A DNA stretch of 53,640 nucleotides from Intrasporangiaceae bacterium. Its GTDB lineage: Bacteria > Actinomycetota > Actinomycetes > Actinomycetales > Dermatophilaceae. The stretch covers positions 1 to 53,640 of the forward strand of contig JAJPIW010000022.1 of assembly GCA_021324575.1 (NCBI GenBank). Reading direction: 5' to 3'. Shown here in pieces: positions 28,464 to 38,291 of this stretch. The notes under the pieces were generated by a model. It did not search any database. It saw nothing but the letters and a program-made list of their open reading frames with translations, and was not told where the DNA came from. Position 1 is the stretch's first letter. The number at the start of each line of letters is the position of its first letter. Both the position numbers and the translations under genes were made by a program.

Positions 28464-29687
28464 TCAGTGCGCGGCGGCCGCGGTGGCAGCCGGCTGCGGG
28501 GCGTCGGCCCCGTCCCACTCGGCGTTGACGTTGTGGTGGCCGACGGGCTCCTTGCGGGAACGGAGGTACATGTAGGTCGACAGGGCGATGAGCACCGCGA
28601 CGATGACGATCGCACCACCGGCTCCGCCGACGAGGTGGCCGAGCCACCACATGACCGCGCCGACCAGGCCGGCCGCCGGGAGGGTGATCAGCCAGGCGAG
28701 GGCCATGCGTCCTGCCACTGCCCAACGTACCGTGGCGCCGCGTCGACCCACTCCGGTGCCGAGGATCGACCCGGTCGCGACATGGGTCGTGGACAGGGCG
28801 AACCCGAGGTGGCTCGAGGCGAGGATCACGGCGGCCGAGGCGGACTCGGCGGCCATGCCCTGGGGCGAGTCGATCTCTACCAGTCCCTTGCCCAGGGTGC
28901 GGATGATCCGCCATCCCCCGAGCCAGGTCCCCGCCGTGATGGCGAAGGCGCAGGCGACCTTGACCCAGATCGGGATGTTCGTGGTGTCGGTCCAGTGGCC
29001 ACTGGCGATGAGGGCGAGGGTGATGATGCCCATCGTCTTCTGCGCGTCGTTCGTGCCGTGGGCCAGGGAGACCAGCGAGGCACTGCCGATCTGGCCCCAG
29101 CGGAAGCCGCGCTCGCGGTAGCGGTCGGCCACGTCGAGGGTGATCCGGTAGACCAGCCAGGTCCCGGCGGCGGCCACAACTCCGGCGATGATCGGCGACA
29201 TGAGGGCCGGCAGGATCACCTTGCCGACGACGCCGTCGAGCTTGGTGCCGTCGCCGTTCCACTTGACGGCGGACAGGCCGAGGCCGGCGATGGTCGCACC
29301 GATGAGCCCGCCGAAGAGGGCGTGTGAGGAGGACGAGGGCAGGCCGAGCAGCCAGGTCAGCAGGTTCCAGACGATGGAGCCGACGAGCCCGGCGAGGATG
29401 ATGAGCAGGAGGGCCTGCCCACCGTGCGCCAGGTACTGGGCTTGGGGCGCGCCGGACTTGGCCTGGATCTTGATGACGGCGTTTGTCACGGTGAGGGCGA
29501 CCTCCACCGAGAGGAAGGCACCTACGAGGTTGAGGATGGCAGACAGCCCGACGGCGAACTTGGGCCGAAGGGCCCCGGTCGCGATCGAGGTGGCCATGGC
29601 GTTGGCTGTGTCGTGGAAGCCGTTGGTGAAATCGAAGCTCAGGGCTACGACGACGACGAGCACCAGGATCAGGGTGGCAGCGGTCAC
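28464..29687 (-). CDS. pit: PiT-family inorganic phosphate transporter
   Basis: A low-affinity metal-phosphate symporter of 407 residues with about ten transmembrane helices. Both signature repeats are present: DFTNGFHDTANAMATS near the N-terminus and SLAHGTNDAQKTMG in the second half. A GTG start at 29687 begins directly at the first helix; the open frame upstream shows no family sequence. A three-repeat PHO box begins 52 bp upstream. It probably leads a three-gene operon with a small membrane protein and a DUF3349 protein. Confidence 0.93.
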   Translation of the reverse strand: MTAATLILVLVVVVALSFDFTNGFHDTANAMATSIATGALRPKFAVGLSAILNLVGAFLSVEVALTVTNAVIKIQAKSGAPQAQYLAHGGQALLLIILAGLVGSIVWNLLTWLLGLPSSSSHALFGGLIGATIAGLGLSAVKWNGDGTKLDGVVGKVILPALMSPIIAGVVAAAGTWLVYRITLDVADRYRERGFRWGQIGSASLVSLAHGTNDAQKTMGIITLALIASGHWTDTTNIPIWVKVACAFAITAGTWLGGWRIIRTLGKGLVEIDSPQGMAAESASAAVILASSHLGFALSTTHVATGSILGTGVGRRGATVRWAVAGRMALAWLITLPAAGLVGAVMWWLGHLVGGAGGAIVIVAVLIALSTYMYLRSRKEPVGHHNVNAEWDGADAPQPAATAAAAH

Positions 29688-29738
29688 GACACCAATTCTT
29701 GGGCCGGCCAGGGAGTGCTTCTGACCACCAGAGGCATT

Positions 29739-29767
29739 GTTCAACCACTGTTCACCCGGTGTCCGAA
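29739..29767. promoter_or_regulatory. Three-repeat PHO box upstream of pit
   Basis: GTTCAAC (29739), GTTCACC (29750) and GTCCGAA (29761) lie at exact 11-bp steps. The middle unit is identical to the GTTCACC core of Streptomyces PHO boxes bound by PhoP. It sits 52-80 bp before the pit start. The rest of the 29688-29935 gap shows no further gene. Confidence 0.75.
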
Positions 29768-29935
29768 CGTCGCAGCGCGCCGTTTCGTGCTCGTTCCGTG
29801 CGCCATCCCGTATGCCGGTCGCTCGGGTCGGGCGCCAGCCGGCGTCGACCAGGGCCGACGCGGCCGCGACGGGGAGCGGGGGAGAGGAGTACATGGCACC
29901 GGGAGGCGAGTGCCCGGCATACGGCCTAGCGCCCG

Positions 29936-29962
29936 TTTGCACTCTCGGGGGGAGAGTGCCAA
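29936..29962 (+). promoter_or_regulatory. CIRCE operator 1
   Basis: TTTGCACTC-N9-GAGTGCCAA, close to the CIRCE consensus TTAGCACTC-N9-GAGTGCTAA bound by HrcA. A promoter, TTGCAC (29937) - 18 bp - AATAAT (29961), overlaps it, so repressor binding would block RNA polymerase. Confidence 0.9.
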
Positions 29963-29969
29963 TAATGGG

Positions 29970-29996
29970 TTAGCACTCTCACCCTGAGAGTGACAA
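29970..29996 (+). promoter_or_regulatory. CIRCE operator 2
   Basis: TTAGCACTC-N9-GAGTGACAA with a consensus left arm, 7 bp after the first operator and around the expected transcription start. The remaining 116 bp to groEL form an untranslated leader. Confidence 0.9.
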
Positions 29997-30013
29997 TTTG
30001 ACCGGCCCGGTGA

Positions 30014-31741
<1,728 letters not shown>

Positions 31742-31783
31742 GCCCCGCCTGACACTGCACCAACCGCGGCGTATGCCGCGACA

Positions 31784-31816
31784 GGGCGGCTCTCCCCGAA
31801 GGGGGGAGCCGCCCTT
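31784..31816 (+). terminator. groEL terminator
   Basis: GGGCGGCTCTCCCC (31784-31797) pairs with GGGGGGAGCCGCCC (31801-31814) with one mismatch and a very short loop, followed by TT. It lies 42 nt beyond the stop codon. Confidence 0.8.
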
Positions 31817-31987
31817 CGTCATGCCGGGGGCCGTTCGGGTTGGCGGAAACTAGCCGTTCGGGGGACCACCCAAACACTTCCGTGAACCTTCAAGTATGCG
31901 TATGCTTTTGGTAAAGGAATAGTAAGTTTCCTCGGTGGGACAACCGTCGGGGAGACAGCGTGCGGACAGTTTTCGGAGGGATTTGTC

Positions 31988-32080
31988 GTGGGTTGCATCG
32001 CGATCATCTCTGCCCAAAACCAGGCGGTCAACGCCCGGGTTCGTCATGCGTTCCGGATGTGGCACCAACCGATGAGCTGA
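31988..32080 (+). CDS. Possible 30-residue small protein
   Basis: A GTG-started frame of 30 codons (begins MGCIAIISAQ, ends FRMWHQPMS) with a textbook Shine-Dalgarno GGAGGG 7 nt upstream (31975-31980). It lies in the 31850-32090 stretch, whose base composition is visibly poorer in G+C than the surrounding genes, and is followed by a very strong hairpin at 32094-32146. A possible -10 is TATGCT at 31901, with a weak -35. I know no matching family. The alternative is a structured untranslated RNA in which the frame is accidental. Confidence 0.4.
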   Translation: MGCIAIISAQNQAVNARVRHAFRMWHQPMS

Positions 32081-32093
32081 TGGACATGTGGAG

Positions 32094-32146
32094 CCCCATG
32101 TCGCATGCCGGGCCGAGGACAGGACGGCCCGGCATGCGTCATGGGG
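32094..32146 (+). terminator. Long hairpin after the 30-codon frame
   Basis: CCCCATG-T-CGCATGCCGGGCCG (32094-32115) pairs with CGGCCCGGCATGCG-T-CATGGGG (32125-32146): 21 pairs and one T/T mismatch around a 9-nt loop. It ends 13 nt to 66 nt beyond the small frame, so it would terminate a short independent transcript. Confidence 0.75.
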
Positions 32147-32167
32147 ATACCGCTGACCAGTCAGCGC

Positions 32168-32212
32168 AACGCACCCTGAGAGTGGGCGGGATCTTTACTC
32201 TCAGGGTGCGTT
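32168..32212. repeat. 16-bp perfect inverted repeat
   Basis: AACGCACCCTGAGAGT (32168-32183) and ACTCTCAGGGTGCGTT (32197-32212) are exact inverted copies around 13 nt. The CCTGAGAGTG core recalls the right half of the groEL CIRCE 2 site. The rest of 32213-32350 holds only two octamer copies (32297, 32333) and the end of the WXG100 gene. Confidence 0.65.
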
Positions 32213-32350
32213 CGGGGTCCGCTCACCGTCGGACCGACGGCCGCCCTGCTGGACCGATGTGCTCCCGGCCGTCGCCCAGGACTGACGCCCGCTGGAGGTA
32301 TGCCGGGTGGTGGGCCGCAGGGACGCCCAGCACCCGGCATACGGCTGGGG

Positions 32351-32641
32351 TCAGCTGAACATCCGCACCGCGGACGCCTCGGTCTCGGCGTAGCGGGCGC
32401 CCGCCGCACCGAGGACGGAGCCGATGCTGTCCAGGCTGGCCTGGACCTGACGCTGGGTGCCCTGCCACTGCTGGACGACGCCCTGGAACTGGCTCGCCGC
32501 AGATCCCTGCCAGGCGTCCTGCAGGGCGCCGAGACGCGACATCATCGCGCCGACCTGGCTCTGGATCTCGCCGGAGATCCGGGCGATGTCGCCGGATGCG
32601 GCCTGGATGCGGTCGGTGTCGACCTGGAAGTGACCGGACAT
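32351..32641 (-). CDS. WXG100-family (ESAT-6-like) protein
   Basis: A 96-residue helical-hairpin protein of the WXG100 family, usually exported by type VII (ESX) machinery as a dimer. The W-x-G turn is Trp44-Gln45-Gly46 in LQDAWQGSAAS, the helices are Gln-rich, and the C-terminal RYAETEASAV provides a Y-x-x-x-E form of the secretion motif. A GAGGGG Shine-Dalgarno sequence precedes the ATG. There is no second WXG100 gene, FtsK-type ATPase or mycosin in the window, so any secretion system is encoded elsewhere and the protein may be a homodimer. Confidence 0.92.
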   Translation of the reverse strand: MSGHFQVDTDRIQAASGDIARISGEIQSQVGAMMSRLGALQDAWQGSAASQFQGVVQQWQGTQRQVQASLDSIGSVLGAAGARYAETEASAVRMFS

Positions 32642-32778
32642 GTCGTCCCCCTCGTGGGAAGTGGTCGGTGCCCTCGTGGCCCGATCCCGATGACCTGCAG
32701 GCTATGCAGGTTCGTCGAATCGGCCGGAGAGTTTTCCACAGGGCCCATGGCGTGGGTGCCGCTCAGTAGGCTCCTCGG

Positions 32779-33510
32779 GTGACCGTCCTCATCGACCCGC
32801 CGGGCTGGGCGGCGCACGGCCGGCTCTGGTCGCACCTCGTGAGCGACACCTCACTGGAGGAGCTGCACGACTTCGCCGCGGGGTTGGGGATCCCCGCACG
32901 CGGCTTCGAGGGCGACCACTACGACCTGCCCCAGGAGCGGTATGCAGCGGCGGTGGCCGCCGGGGCGCATGAGGTCGACCGTCGTACCCTGCTGCGCGCA
33001 CTCCAGCGCAGCGGCCTGCGGACCCAGAAGCGGCGGCACGAGAAGGTCATCGCGTCGGTTCGTGACGCGCCGTGGCTGCCGCCGGGCGGCCGTGCCGACG
33101 TGGTGTCCTCCCGGCAGGACGACCCGCCGGCGCCGACCGTCGTCGTGCGGCTCGCCGTCGTCTCCGGGGCGCGGCTGCTCCTCGTCGAGCGACCCGGGCG
33201 TGGGCTCGACCTGCCGTTCCGCGAGGTGGATGGCGGGTCGGTCGCGGAGGCCGTCAACGGCCTGGTCCAGGGTGTGCTCGGCTCGCGGGACGGCCACCCG
33301 CGGCTCGTCGGCTACGTGCGAAACCGGGTCGAACACCCGACCCCCGACTATCGATGGCCCACGCCGAGGGCCTGCTTCGCCCTGTACGCCGTGGACGTGG
33401 ATCCCGTTGTCGCACAATGCCTGTCGGGCCAGTGGCTGACCCACGACAAGGCAGCGCCAGTGCTGGCAGAGCGGCACTGGTGGCCGTTGCTGCGCGACGG
33501 GCTGCCGTGA
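32779..33510 (+). CDS. DUF4031 domain protein with degenerate NUDIX-like half
   Basis: A 243-residue protein. The first 75 residues match DUF4031 (LIDPPGWAAHGRLWSHLVSD, LHDFAAGLGI, GDHYDLPQERY, AGAHEV). The second half (from about residue 118) looks like a NUDIX fold with VVVRLAVVSGARLLLVERPG, but the place of the NUDIX box reads PFREVDGGSVAEAVNGLVQG and lacks the REXXEE residues, so catalysis is doubtful. The GTG follows TAGGCT (32767-32772) by 6 nt. The next gene encodes a canonical NUDIX enzyme. Confidence 0.8.
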   Translation: MTVLIDPPGWAAHGRLWSHLVSDTSLEELHDFAAGLGIPARGFEGDHYDLPQERYAAAVAAGAHEVDRRTLLRALQRSGLRTQKRRHEKVIASVRDAPWLPPGGRADVVSSRQDDPPAPTVVVRLAVVSGARLLLVERPGRGLDLPFREVDGGSVAEAVNGLVQGVLGSRDGHPRLVGYVRNRVEHPTPDYRWPTPRACFALYAVDVDPVVAQCLSGQWLTHDKAAPVLAERHWWPLLRDGLP

Positions 33511-34013
33511 CCGAGCCGCTGGCGACGGTCTCCGATGTGACGTTCGCCGACGGCACCTCGGCGGACGTCGAGCTCTACCTGACTCCGACCCCCGCCGTCG
33601 AGTCCGCGGTCTTCGCCGCCATGGTCTTCGTCCGGGACGCCGCCGGCTCCTTCGCCCTGGTCCACAGCGTCCGCCGACAGGAGTGGGGCTCGCCCGGCGG
33701 ATGGCGTGAGGGGTCGGAGTCGGTGCGGGACAACGCGACTCGCGAGGTGGCCGAGGAGACCGGCATACGTCTCGATGGCGCGGCGTTGAGTCCTGTCGGC
33801 TACGAACGGTTCGTCCGGCAGGCCGGTTCGGGCCTCTGGCGGCCGGGGCAGGACGTGCTCCAGGCGTTCCGGGCCGACCTCACCGACACCGCGCCGGCCC
33901 TGCGGCCGGCGCTCGACGACACCTCGGCCCACGAGTGGGTCTCGTGGGCCGAGTTCGAGGCTCGCTGCGGCCACCTGTTCTGGTGGCCACTCGCCGCGGC
34001 GGTGTTCGGCTGA
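33507..34013 (+). CDS. NUDIX hydrolase
   Basis: A 168-residue pyrophosphohydrolase acting on a nucleoside-diphosphate-linked compound. The full NUDIX box is present at about residues 68-90: Gly-x5-Glu-x7-REVAEETGI, following EWGSPGGW. The GTG start overlaps the stop codon of the DUF4031 gene by 4 bp, so the two are translationally coupled and may share a pathway or form a complex. The substrate is unknown. Confidence 0.92.
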   Translation: MTEPLATVSDVTFADGTSADVELYLTPTPAVESAVFAAMVFVRDAAGSFALVHSVRRQEWGSPGGWREGSESVRDNATREVAEETGIRLDGAALSPVGYERFVRQAGSGLWRPGQDVLQAFRADLTDTAPALRPALDDTSAHEWVSWAEFEARCGHLFWWPLAAAVFG

Positions 34014-34030
34014 CCGCGACGACCGTTTGG

Positions 34031-34693
34031 CTACTTCCCCCCAGTAGGCGAGAGGCGATCGAGCTCGCGACGGAGATTCTCGCGGGCGCGCTCGGTCCAC
34101 TCGGTGTGGGCGTGGTCGGTGGCGTAGACCCGAGGCCGTTCGAGGAACGGGATGAGGATCGCCGACCGGCCCTGCGCGTATGCCGCGTCCGGCACCCCGG
34201 CGTACTCCTCCCGCACCTGGGCACAGTAGGCGTCGAACCGATCGGTCGGTGCTGAGAGGATCCAGAGGTCGGCATCATGGAAGGCCGCCTCCAGCCCTCT
34301 CGTGGCGGGCAGGTCGTGGCGTTCGCTGGCGCGGACGAGATGCGCCACCGTCGTCGTGCCCTCGAGGCCGAAACCCAGGCGTGGCAACGCTTCTGAGGCG
34401 ATCGCCGCGCTCCTTGCCTCATTGTCGCCCGCGTCCGGGACGGCATACACAGCGTCGTGGAACCACGCGGTGATCCGGCCGAGGGCGCCCTCCCAGCTGT
34501 CGATCGCGCCGGCCTCCTCCAGCTCCTCCAGCGCCCAGAACATCTCTACCAGGTGCGTCGTCGTGTGGTACTTCCGCTGCGGCTCGGTCCACCGCCGCAT
34601 GAGGTCGGTGCCGGTGTCGTAGACCGCGGTCGGGTCGGCGCCGGGCGACAGGGTCTCAACGTCCTGGCGCCACCAGGTGATGAGGGCAGGCAT
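34031..34693 (-). CDS. Predicted HD-superfamily metal-dependent phosphohydrolase
   Basis: A 220-residue cytoplasmic protein. RKYHTTTHLVEM supplies a metal-binding His, WFHDAVY is the HD motif, and further His and Asp residues (LVRASERHD, FHDADLWIL) complete a likely metal centre. This matches the bacterial predicted HD-phosphohydrolase family whose substrate is unknown. The ATG at 34693 is preferred over an in-frame TTG 12 nt upstream. It converges with the NUDIX gene. Confidence 0.8.
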   Translation of the reverse strand: MPALITWWRQDVETLSPGADPTAVYDTGTDLMRRWTEPQRKYHTTTHLVEMFWALEELEEAGAIDSWEGALGRITAWFHDAVYAVPDAGDNEARSAAIASEALPRLGFGLEGTTTVAHLVRASERHDLPATRGLEAAFHDADLWILSAPTDRFDAYCAQVREEYAGVPDAAYAQGRSAILIPFLERPRVYATDHAHTEWTERARENLRRELDRLSPTGGK

Positions 34694-34746
34694 GTGTCCA
34701 GTCAAGCAGCCCTCCCGACTCGCCCGTCGGGGGCGCCCGAGCGGAG

Positions 34747-36855
34747 TCAGGGCGCGAGAGCAGCCGGTAGGTCGCGGGCGTGGACGACGGTCAGCGCCGT
34801 GACCGCGCGGGTGAGGACGACATAGAGCCGGCGCAGGCCGGTCCGCTCGTCGGGTTCGGCCTCGGCGATCGCCGCCGGCTCGACGACGATGACGCGGTCG
34901 AACTCCAGACCCTTGGCGACAGAGGCCGGCACGACGTCGACCTGGTGGTCGACGTCGCCATGGTCCACGCCCAGCGTCCCGTGCTCGATCCCGTTGCGGG
35001 ACAACGCATTCGATACCTGCGGTACGTCGGCATCGGCGACGATGACGCCCACCGACCCTGGCTCTCGAGCGGACTCGGCCACCGCTGCCGCGACGTCCGT
35101 GTGGAGGCTGGCTGGCGTGGACCGGACCAGGTCCAGGCGGCCACGGTTGTCACGGACCGACACCGGAGCGCCAAGCCCGGGAGCCATGTGCGGGAGGAGG
35201 CGCGCGGCATACTCGATGACCGCTGCCGGTACCCGGAAGCCGCGGTCGAGCACCTCGACGTGCGCATCGGTCTGACCGAGGTGGCGCAGCGACTCCTCCC
35301 ACGAGCTCGTGGCCCACGGGGTGGTGCCCTGGGCGATGTCGCCGAGGACGGTCGCCGCGCTGGTCGAGCACCGGCGGCCGACAGCGCGCAGCTGCATGGG
35401 GGAGAGGTCCTGCGCCTCGTCGAGAATGACGTGACCCAGGCTCGGGGTGCGGGTGAGTAGGTCGGTGACCTCGTCGAGGAGGACGAGGTCGGCGCGGCTC
35501 CAACGTGCAGATCCCTTGGTGCGTGGCGGTTTCGGCCAGCTGAGCAGCGCCTGCTCCTCGCCGGTCAGGATGTCCTCCGCAGCCCTGGCGAGGGAGTCTG
35601 GGTCGGCCAGCAGCTCGAAGAGGACGCGGCGCGCGTCGAGCACGGGCCACACCGTCGCGGCGAACTTCTTCACGAACGGGCTCGCGGCGACCGAGTCCTG
35701 GACCCGGTCGTCGGGGTAGCCACCGGCCTTCTCCATCTGGAGCAGCACGGCATGGGCAAGGCGCTGCGGGAGCATCTGCCGGGCGGCCTCGTAGCGAACC
35801 CCTCGGGTCGTCAGCTCGTCGAGGACCTCCTGGACGACGTATGCCGGAACCCGCCACCGGCTGGCCCCGCGCGGGACGACGAGGGCTTCGGTCGCCTGTT
35901 GGACGTGCGACCACACCGCCCGGCGCAGGACTTCCGCTATGCGTGAGTCCCCTTTGAGGACAGCGGTTTCGGTGCTGTCGGCGCCTCGGGGCGGATCGCT
36001 GGCGACGAGATCGTCGATCGTCGTGTGGCCCACCTTGACCTCGCCAAGGGTCGGCAGGACGGCGCCGACGTGGTCGAGGAAGGCACGGTTGGGGCCGATC
36101 ACGAGGACGCCGGAGCGGGCCAGCTTGTCGCGGTACGTGTGCAGCAGCCAGGCCGCCCGGTGCAGGCCGACCGCCGTCTTCCCGGTCCCCGGCGCGCCCT
36201 GGACGCACACCGTCGTCGACGCCGAGGCGCGGACCAGCTCGTCCTGCTCGGGCTGGATCGTCGCGACGATGTCGCGCATCGGGCCCTCGCGGGGACGCTC
36301 GATCTCGCCGGCGAGGATCTGGCTGTTCCCGGTCTGCTCGGCCGCGTCCTGGAGGTGTTCGTCCTCGTATGCCGTGATCTCGCCGTGGTCCACCCCGAAC
36401 CGCCGGCGCAGCACCACGCCGATCGGTTCGGCCCGGCTGGCCCGGTAGAACGCGGTGGAGACCTCGGCCCGCCAGTCGATGACGATCGGGTCGCCGGCCG
36501 GGTCGCCGATGTGCCGGCGACCGATGTAGAGACGCTCCGGGCCCGGCGCGCCCGGTGTCGACCCATCGGTGTCGATCCGTCCGAAGAACAGCGAGGTCGA
36601 CGGGTCGTCCTCGAGCGACCGGGCGCGGTAGTAGAGCGCGCGGGCCAGGACCTCGGCGTTGACCGGGTCGGCGGACTGCACCTCGAGGGACAGGGTGTGC
36701 TCACGCATCCGCCGGAGGGCTTCGCGAGCCCGGGCGAGGTGCGCGCGTTCGTCGGCGAGGGTGGCCCGCGCGGCAGCCGGGCCCGGGGTCAGGGTCGGGC
36801 TCGCCGGGTTCGGTGAGGGGGCCGGAAGGTAGACGTCGCTGCTGGAAAGGCTCAT
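34747..36855 (-). CDS. HelD-like UvrD/Rep-superfamily ATPase
   Basis: A 702-residue superfamily 1 ATPase resembling actinobacterial HelD, a factor that binds RNA polymerase, releases stalled enzyme, and in some species protects against rifampicin. A helical N-terminal region (ERAHLARAREALRRM) fits the secondary-channel arm. Walker A is GAPGTGKTAVGLH near residue 220, Walker B is HVILDEAQDLSPMQ, and VLTRAVTAL lies near the end. The N-terminal segment with FFGRID and YIGRRHIGD is typical of the HelD group rather than UvrD. I see no rifampicin-associated element upstream. Confidence 0.88.
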   Translation of the reverse strand: MSLSSSDVYLPAPSPNPASPTLTPGPAAARATLADERAHLARAREALRRMREHTLSLEVQSADPVNAEVLARALYYRARSLEDDPSTSLFFGRIDTDGSTPGAPGPERLYIGRRHIGDPAGDPIVIDWRAEVSTAFYRASRAEPIGVVLRRRFGVDHGEITAYEDEHLQDAAEQTGNSQILAGEIERPREGPMRDIVATIQPEQDELVRASASTTVCVQGAPGTGKTAVGLHRAAWLLHTYRDKLARSGVLVIGPNRAFLDHVGAVLPTLGEVKVGHTTIDDLVASDPPRGADSTETAVLKGDSRIAEVLRRAVWSHVQQATEALVVPRGASRWRVPAYVVQEVLDELTTRGVRYEAARQMLPQRLAHAVLLQMEKAGGYPDDRVQDSVAASPFVKKFAATVWPVLDARRVLFELLADPDSLARAAEDILTGEEQALLSWPKPPRTKGSARWSRADLVLLDEVTDLLTRTPSLGHVILDEAQDLSPMQLRAVGRRCSTSAATVLGDIAQGTTPWATSSWEESLRHLGQTDAHVEVLDRGFRVPAAVIEYAARLLPHMAPGLGAPVSVRDNRGRLDLVRSTPASLHTDVAAAVAESAREPGSVGVIVADADVPQVSNALSRNGIEHGTLGVDHGDVDHQVDVVPASVAKGLEFDRVIVVEPAAIAEAEPDERTGLRRLYVVLTRAVTALTVVHARDLPAALAP

Positions 36856-36917
36856 GCTTCGAAATCGAGCATTATGGCACGGATCCGCGGCGATGCGCGA
36901 CCGGCCGACGCCGCGTG

Positions 36918-38267
36918 CTACTTCGACGTGGCCGGGCGGGTGACGAGCTTGGTCTGCACGTCGAGGGTCTTGCCGCCCCGGATGACGGTGATCTTCACCG
37001 TCTCACCGGCGGTCCGCTCGCGGACGTTGGCGATGAGGGAGTCGGCCGAGTCGACCATCTCGCCGTCGATGGCGATGACCACGTCACCGGTCTTGATGCC
37101 AGCAGCTGCGGCCGGGGTGCCCGCGGCCACCGAGGTGATCTTGGCGCCGGCCCGGTCGGCGGTCCCGTCGGAGGCCGTCCCGTCCTGGGTGCCGACGCCG
37201 AGGTAGGCGTGCTGTGCCGTACCGCTCGCGATGAGCTGGTCGGCGATCGCCTTGGCTTCCCGGACCGGGATGGCGAAGCCGATCCCGATGCTGCCCGCCT
37301 GGCCGCTGCCCTGGGACAGCGAGGCGATGGCCGAGTTGATGCCGACGAGCTGGCCCGAGGCGTTGACGAGGGCGCCGCCGCTGTTGCCGGGGTTGATCGC
37401 CGCGCTGGTCTGGATCGCGTTGGTGACGACCGGCTCGGTCGTCTGCTGCGACTGCCCGAACGGGTCGGTCGGGTCCTGCTGGCTCTGCCCGCCGGTCGTC
37501 ACCGGCCGGTTGAGGGCGCTGACGATCCCGGTGGTCACCGTGCCGGCGAGGCCGAGCGGGTTGCCGATGGCCATGACCGGGTCGCCGACCTTGAGCGCGT
37601 CGGAGTCACCGACGGCGACCGGCGTCAGGCCGGACGGCGGCGAGGTCAGGCGCACGACGGCCAGGTCGGTCGAGGGGTCGGTGCCCCGGATGGTGCCCTT
37701 GAGCGACCGACCGTCCGTGAGCGTGACTGTGACCGCGGTGGCACCGTCGACGACGTGGTTGTTGGTGAGGATGTTGCCCGCGCTGTCGAGGATGACCCCG
37801 GAGCCCTGGCCCTGGCCGTCGGAGGTCTCGACCGTGATGGCTACGACGCTCGGGGACACCGCCGCAGCGGTCGCGGTCCAGTTCGGGGCCTGCGGGTCGG
37901 CCTGGACGACCGGCGCCGAGCTTGTGCCGCGACCCGGAGTGGACGAGGACTGCGCAATGGAGGGTTTTTGCGCATCCGTCGAGTCCATCCGGGTCGCGGC
38001 GTATGTGCCACCACTGGCTAGCAGGGCGGCGAGCAACGCAACGGTAGTCAGCTCTACCGTGCGTCGCGCTTTGCCCGGCTGGGCGGGCTCTGTACGCACC
38101 GGTGCAGGCGCAGGTGCGTACGGTCCAGCCGGGAGTTCCTGGGTCGAGTGCACGTCGTATGCCGTGCTGCTCGGTTGGTGCGTGGCCTCGCCGAACCAGA
38201 GCGGGGCGGTGCCCGAGCCGGAGGGCTCGTCGTGCGGCGTCCGCGGCTGCTGGTGCAGATCGGTCAT
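36918..38267 (-). CDS. HtrA/DegP-type serine protease with PDZ domain
   Basis: A membrane-anchored extracytoplasmic protease of 449 residues. A Pro-rich cytoplasmic tail is followed by one transmembrane helix (about 71-93). The trypsin-like domain has His171 (LTNNHVVDG), Asp201 (STDLAVVRL) and Ser296 (NPGNSGGAL), and a PDZ domain lies at about 350-440 (GIKTGDVVIAIDG). It degrades or refolds damaged exported proteins. It sits 24 bp after a histidine kinase gene on the same strand, an arrangement known for actinobacterial envelope-stress systems. Confidence 0.94.
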   Translation of the reverse strand: MTDLHQQPRTPHDEPSGSGTAPLWFGEATHQPSSTAYDVHSTQELPAGPYAPAPAPVRTEPAQPGKARRTVELTTVALLAALLASGGTYAATRMDSTDAQKPSIAQSSSTPGRGTSSAPVVQADPQAPNWTATAAAVSPSVVAITVETSDGQGQGSGVILDSAGNILTNNHVVDGATAVTVTLTDGRSLKGTIRGTDPSTDLAVVRLTSPPSGLTPVAVGDSDALKVGDPVMAIGNPLGLAGTVTTGIVSALNRPVTTGGQSQQDPTDPFGQSQQTTEPVVTNAIQTSAAINPGNSGGALVNASGQLVGINSAIASLSQGSGQAGSIGIGFAIPVREAKAIADQLIASGTAQHAYLGVGTQDGTASDGTADRAGAKITSVAAGTPAAAAGIKTGDVVIAIDGEMVDSADSLIANVRERTAGETVKITVIRGGKTLDVQTKLVTRPATSK

Positions 38268-38291
38268 GACGTGTAGTCAAGCCCGAGGAGG

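Noticed and set aside
31896-31922. Eight-codon leader-peptide frame (MRMLLVKE)
   Set aside because: No ribosome-binding site precedes it and the length is within chance; it is mentioned only as context for the small-gene finding.
31960-32358. A 132-codon GTG-started frame overlapping the small-gene region
   Set aside because: It has no ribosome-binding site at the start, runs through two strong hairpins and into the end of the WXG100 gene, and its composition is that of a shadow frame.
36856-36917. Rifampicin-associated element upstream of the HelD-like gene
   Set aside because: No long inverted repeat of that type is present; only an imperfect ATGCTTCGA/TCGAGCAT pair lies next to the start codon.
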